The position numbers were made by a program, and so were the translations under genes. The notes beneath the pieces were generated by a model. It did no database searches and had not been told where the DNA came from. It saw nothing but the letters and a program-made list of their open reading frames with translations. Shown here one piece after another: positions 44,430 to 45,287 of a stretch of 45,287 bases of DNA. Source of the stretch: Pelagibacteraceae bacterium AG-359-E06 (GTDB lineage: Bacteria > Pseudomonadota > Alphaproteobacteria > Pelagibacterales > Pelagibacteraceae); contig QCET01000007.1 in NCBI GenBank assembly GCA_003280495.1, positions 1 through 45,287 on the forward strand. Direction: 5' to 3'. Positions within the stretch are counted from its first letter, which is position 1, and each line of letters begins with the position of its first letter.

Positions 44430-44468
44430 CTGATACGGCGTGGCACTAATATTAAACAAATATTACAG
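44430..44468 (-). promoter_or_regulatory. Possible Pho box and -10 of pstS
   Basis: On the minus strand, CTGTAAT-ATTT-GTTTAAT (44468-44451) is two 7-base units 11 bases apart. The first matches the Pho-box unit CTGTCAT at 6 of 7 positions, the second at only 4 of 7. TATCAG (44435-44430) could be the -10. This is a weak match read by eye. Confidence 0.3.
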
Positions 44469-44476
44469 TTTTGTAA
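44463..44476. repeat. Inverted repeat TTACA-N4-TGTAA upstream of pstS
   Basis: A perfect 5+4+5 inverted repeat lies just after the stop of the unknown gene and overlaps the possible Pho box. It may be an operator half-site pair, or a weak hairpin at the end of the phoR-unknown transcript. Confidence 0.35.
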
Positions 44477-44482
44477 AAAAGC

Positions 44483-45124
44483 TCACCGAATGGTTGAGTT
44501 ATGAACAATTTTTACATCGCTTTTTTCGTCAGATAAGTTGCCACTACATGAAAATGGCAATACGGCTTTTGATAACGCATATTTGTTTGTCGGTCTCAAA
44601 ACAACCTCTAAGACAACTAATTTGACCAAAGCTTTTCGGTAATTTTCCTGTAGTGTCCAAGGTTGGTTGGAAGGTGGATAAAATTTTTCAACTAAATATG
44701 ATGCAACTTGAGACTCAGATAGCGTTGACTCTGGCTGACTCCTTAAAAGGCTATGTCTCACATCATCGAAAATCTCTCTACATTTATTGCTCGAGCTTAA
44801 ATAATCATTTTCACTTAGACCTTTACTCATTGGTATAGAAATTGAAGCTATAACTGCAGTTTTTCTCCAATTATATATAACCGACATCTCAACCTCTTCT
44901 TTTCTATCTCCTATTAAATTTTTTAATAATCTTGAAGTATATCTGCTTATAATTCGATCAATTGATCGTTCCATATCTCTTTCTAAGTTAATAATACCTA
45001 AATCTAGATAATTTAATGGACGTTGCATTAAATTTGTAACAACTTCTTTTTGATCTGACACTGAAATATTAGGAAATAAAAAAAACGACAATAGTAAAAC
45101 AAAAATACTAGTTTTTTTTTTCAT
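44483..45124 (-). CDS. Unknown exported protein between phoR and pstS
   Basis: I do not recognise this 213-residue protein. It has a clear Sec signal peptide (MKKKTSIFVLLLSFFLFPNISVS, cleavage before about Asp24) and no lipobox Cys, so a soluble periplasmic or outer-membrane-associated product is expected. The mature part is mainly helical, with RSIDRIISRYTSRLLKNL, an MSVIYNWRKTAVIASISIPMSKG strand region and a helical domain holding the cysteines of SSNKCREIFDD and PFSCSGN. Its start overlaps the end of phoR by 17 bases, so it is translationally coupled to the kinase, and pstS follows after 98 bases. A role in phosphate sensing or PstS function is inferred from context only. Confidence 0.8.
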   Translation of the reverse strand: MKKKTSIFVLLLSFFLFPNISVSDQKEVVTNLMQRPLNYLDLGIINLERDMERSIDRIISRYTSRLLKNLIGDRKEEVEMSVIYNWRKTAVIASISIPMSKGLSENDYLSSSNKCREIFDDVRHSLLRSQPESTLSESQVASYLVEKFYPPSNQPWTLQENYRKALVKLVVLEVVLRPTNKYALSKAVLPFSCSGNLSDEKSDVKIVHNSTIR

Positions 45125-45287
45125 AAATCGGTAAATGAACTATAAACTCACTTCCCTCGTTTAGTCTACTGTTAATTTCTAAATCTCCTCTATGTTGATT
45201 AATAATGTGTTTAACTATCGCTAAACCAAGACCCGTTCCTTGAATAAGATTTTTTTTTGCATTAGCGGTTCTATAAAACCTTTCTGT
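45108..45287 (-). CDS. phoR: Phosphate sensor histidine kinase PhoR, C-terminal end only
   Basis: The window edge cuts this gene; 59 C-terminal residues and the stop remain. They are the end of a HATPase domain: an ERFYR motif (F box), GTGLGLAIVKHI (G2 box), then QHRGDLEINSRLNEGSEFIVHLP. ERFYR with QHRG is typical of PhoR-like kinases. Its place at the head of the pst-phoU-phoB cluster supports PhoR. The unknown exported protein starts inside its last codons. Confidence 0.85.
   Translation of the reverse strand, partial: TERFYRTANAKKNLIQGTGLGLAIVKHIINQHRGDLEINSRLNEGSEFIVHLPIYEKKN

Noticed and set aside
1..45287. tRNA, rRNA, CRISPR or mobile element genes
   Set aside because: All gaps are too short or lack the expected features; no repeated spacer pattern, transposase or integrase was seen.

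Overview
The window is a chromosomal segment of a SAR11-type alphaproteobacterium (Pelagibacterales, Candidatus Pelagibacter-like). The evidence is a very AT-rich genome, lysine- and asparagine-rich proteins, gaps mostly under 110 bases, and alphaproteobacterial marker genes and orders: gcrA, class I lysS, bolA/dnaJ-like/cobS/cobT, and lysC-prfA-prmC-DUF4167 divergent from ubiG. I see 46 credible protein genes, two of them cut by the window ends (an M23 peptidase at the left, phoR at the right). I see no rRNA, tRNA, CRISPR array, insertion sequence or phage gene. No stretch over 300 bases lacks a gene; the longest gap is about 154 bases, upstream of gcrA.

Layout. 0-8.4 kb: M23 peptidase end; leftward block lysC-ispG-prfA-prmC-DUF4167; rightward ubiG; leftward argJ-DUF3833-DUF1178. 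8.4-16.2 kb: secA, accA (with an unusual C-terminal membrane segment), glcB (malate synthase G), then an unknown exported 582-residue protein and a 49-residue membrane protein. 16.3-22.8 kb: aroK-aroB-CNNM/CBS protein, bolA on the other strand, then dnaJ-like-cobS-cobT. 22.8-32.3 kb: rpmB with a queuosine-precursor transporter, a TauE/SafE permease with a DUF3429 protein, lysS-pyrD, trkH, and an ABC-2 permease-argD-argF block.

32.4-45.3 kb: gcrA; an arsenate reductase/aquaporin pair; a tiny lysine-rich protein; then a phosphate region. That region holds ppk-ppx (polyphosphate), a SixA-like phosphatase, and a leftward phoR-unknown-pstS-pstC-pstA-pstB-phoU-phoB cluster. The arsenate genes lie right beside the phosphate genes, which fits arsenate entering through phosphate uptake.

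The most interesting points are: the unknown exported protein whose start lies inside the end of phoR and which precedes pstS; the membrane tail on AccA; the arsC/aquaporin pair next to the phosphate region; a CtrA-like site and inverted repeats before gcrA; a perfect GC-rich hairpin between pstS and pstC; a Cys-to-Val change in the HCLP motif of ArgF; a doubled zinc-binding repeat in the DnaJ-like protein; CobS/CobT in a lineage without B12 synthesis; and no glycine riboswitch before glcB. Ten convergent gene pairs overlap or abut, leaving no room for intrinsic terminators.
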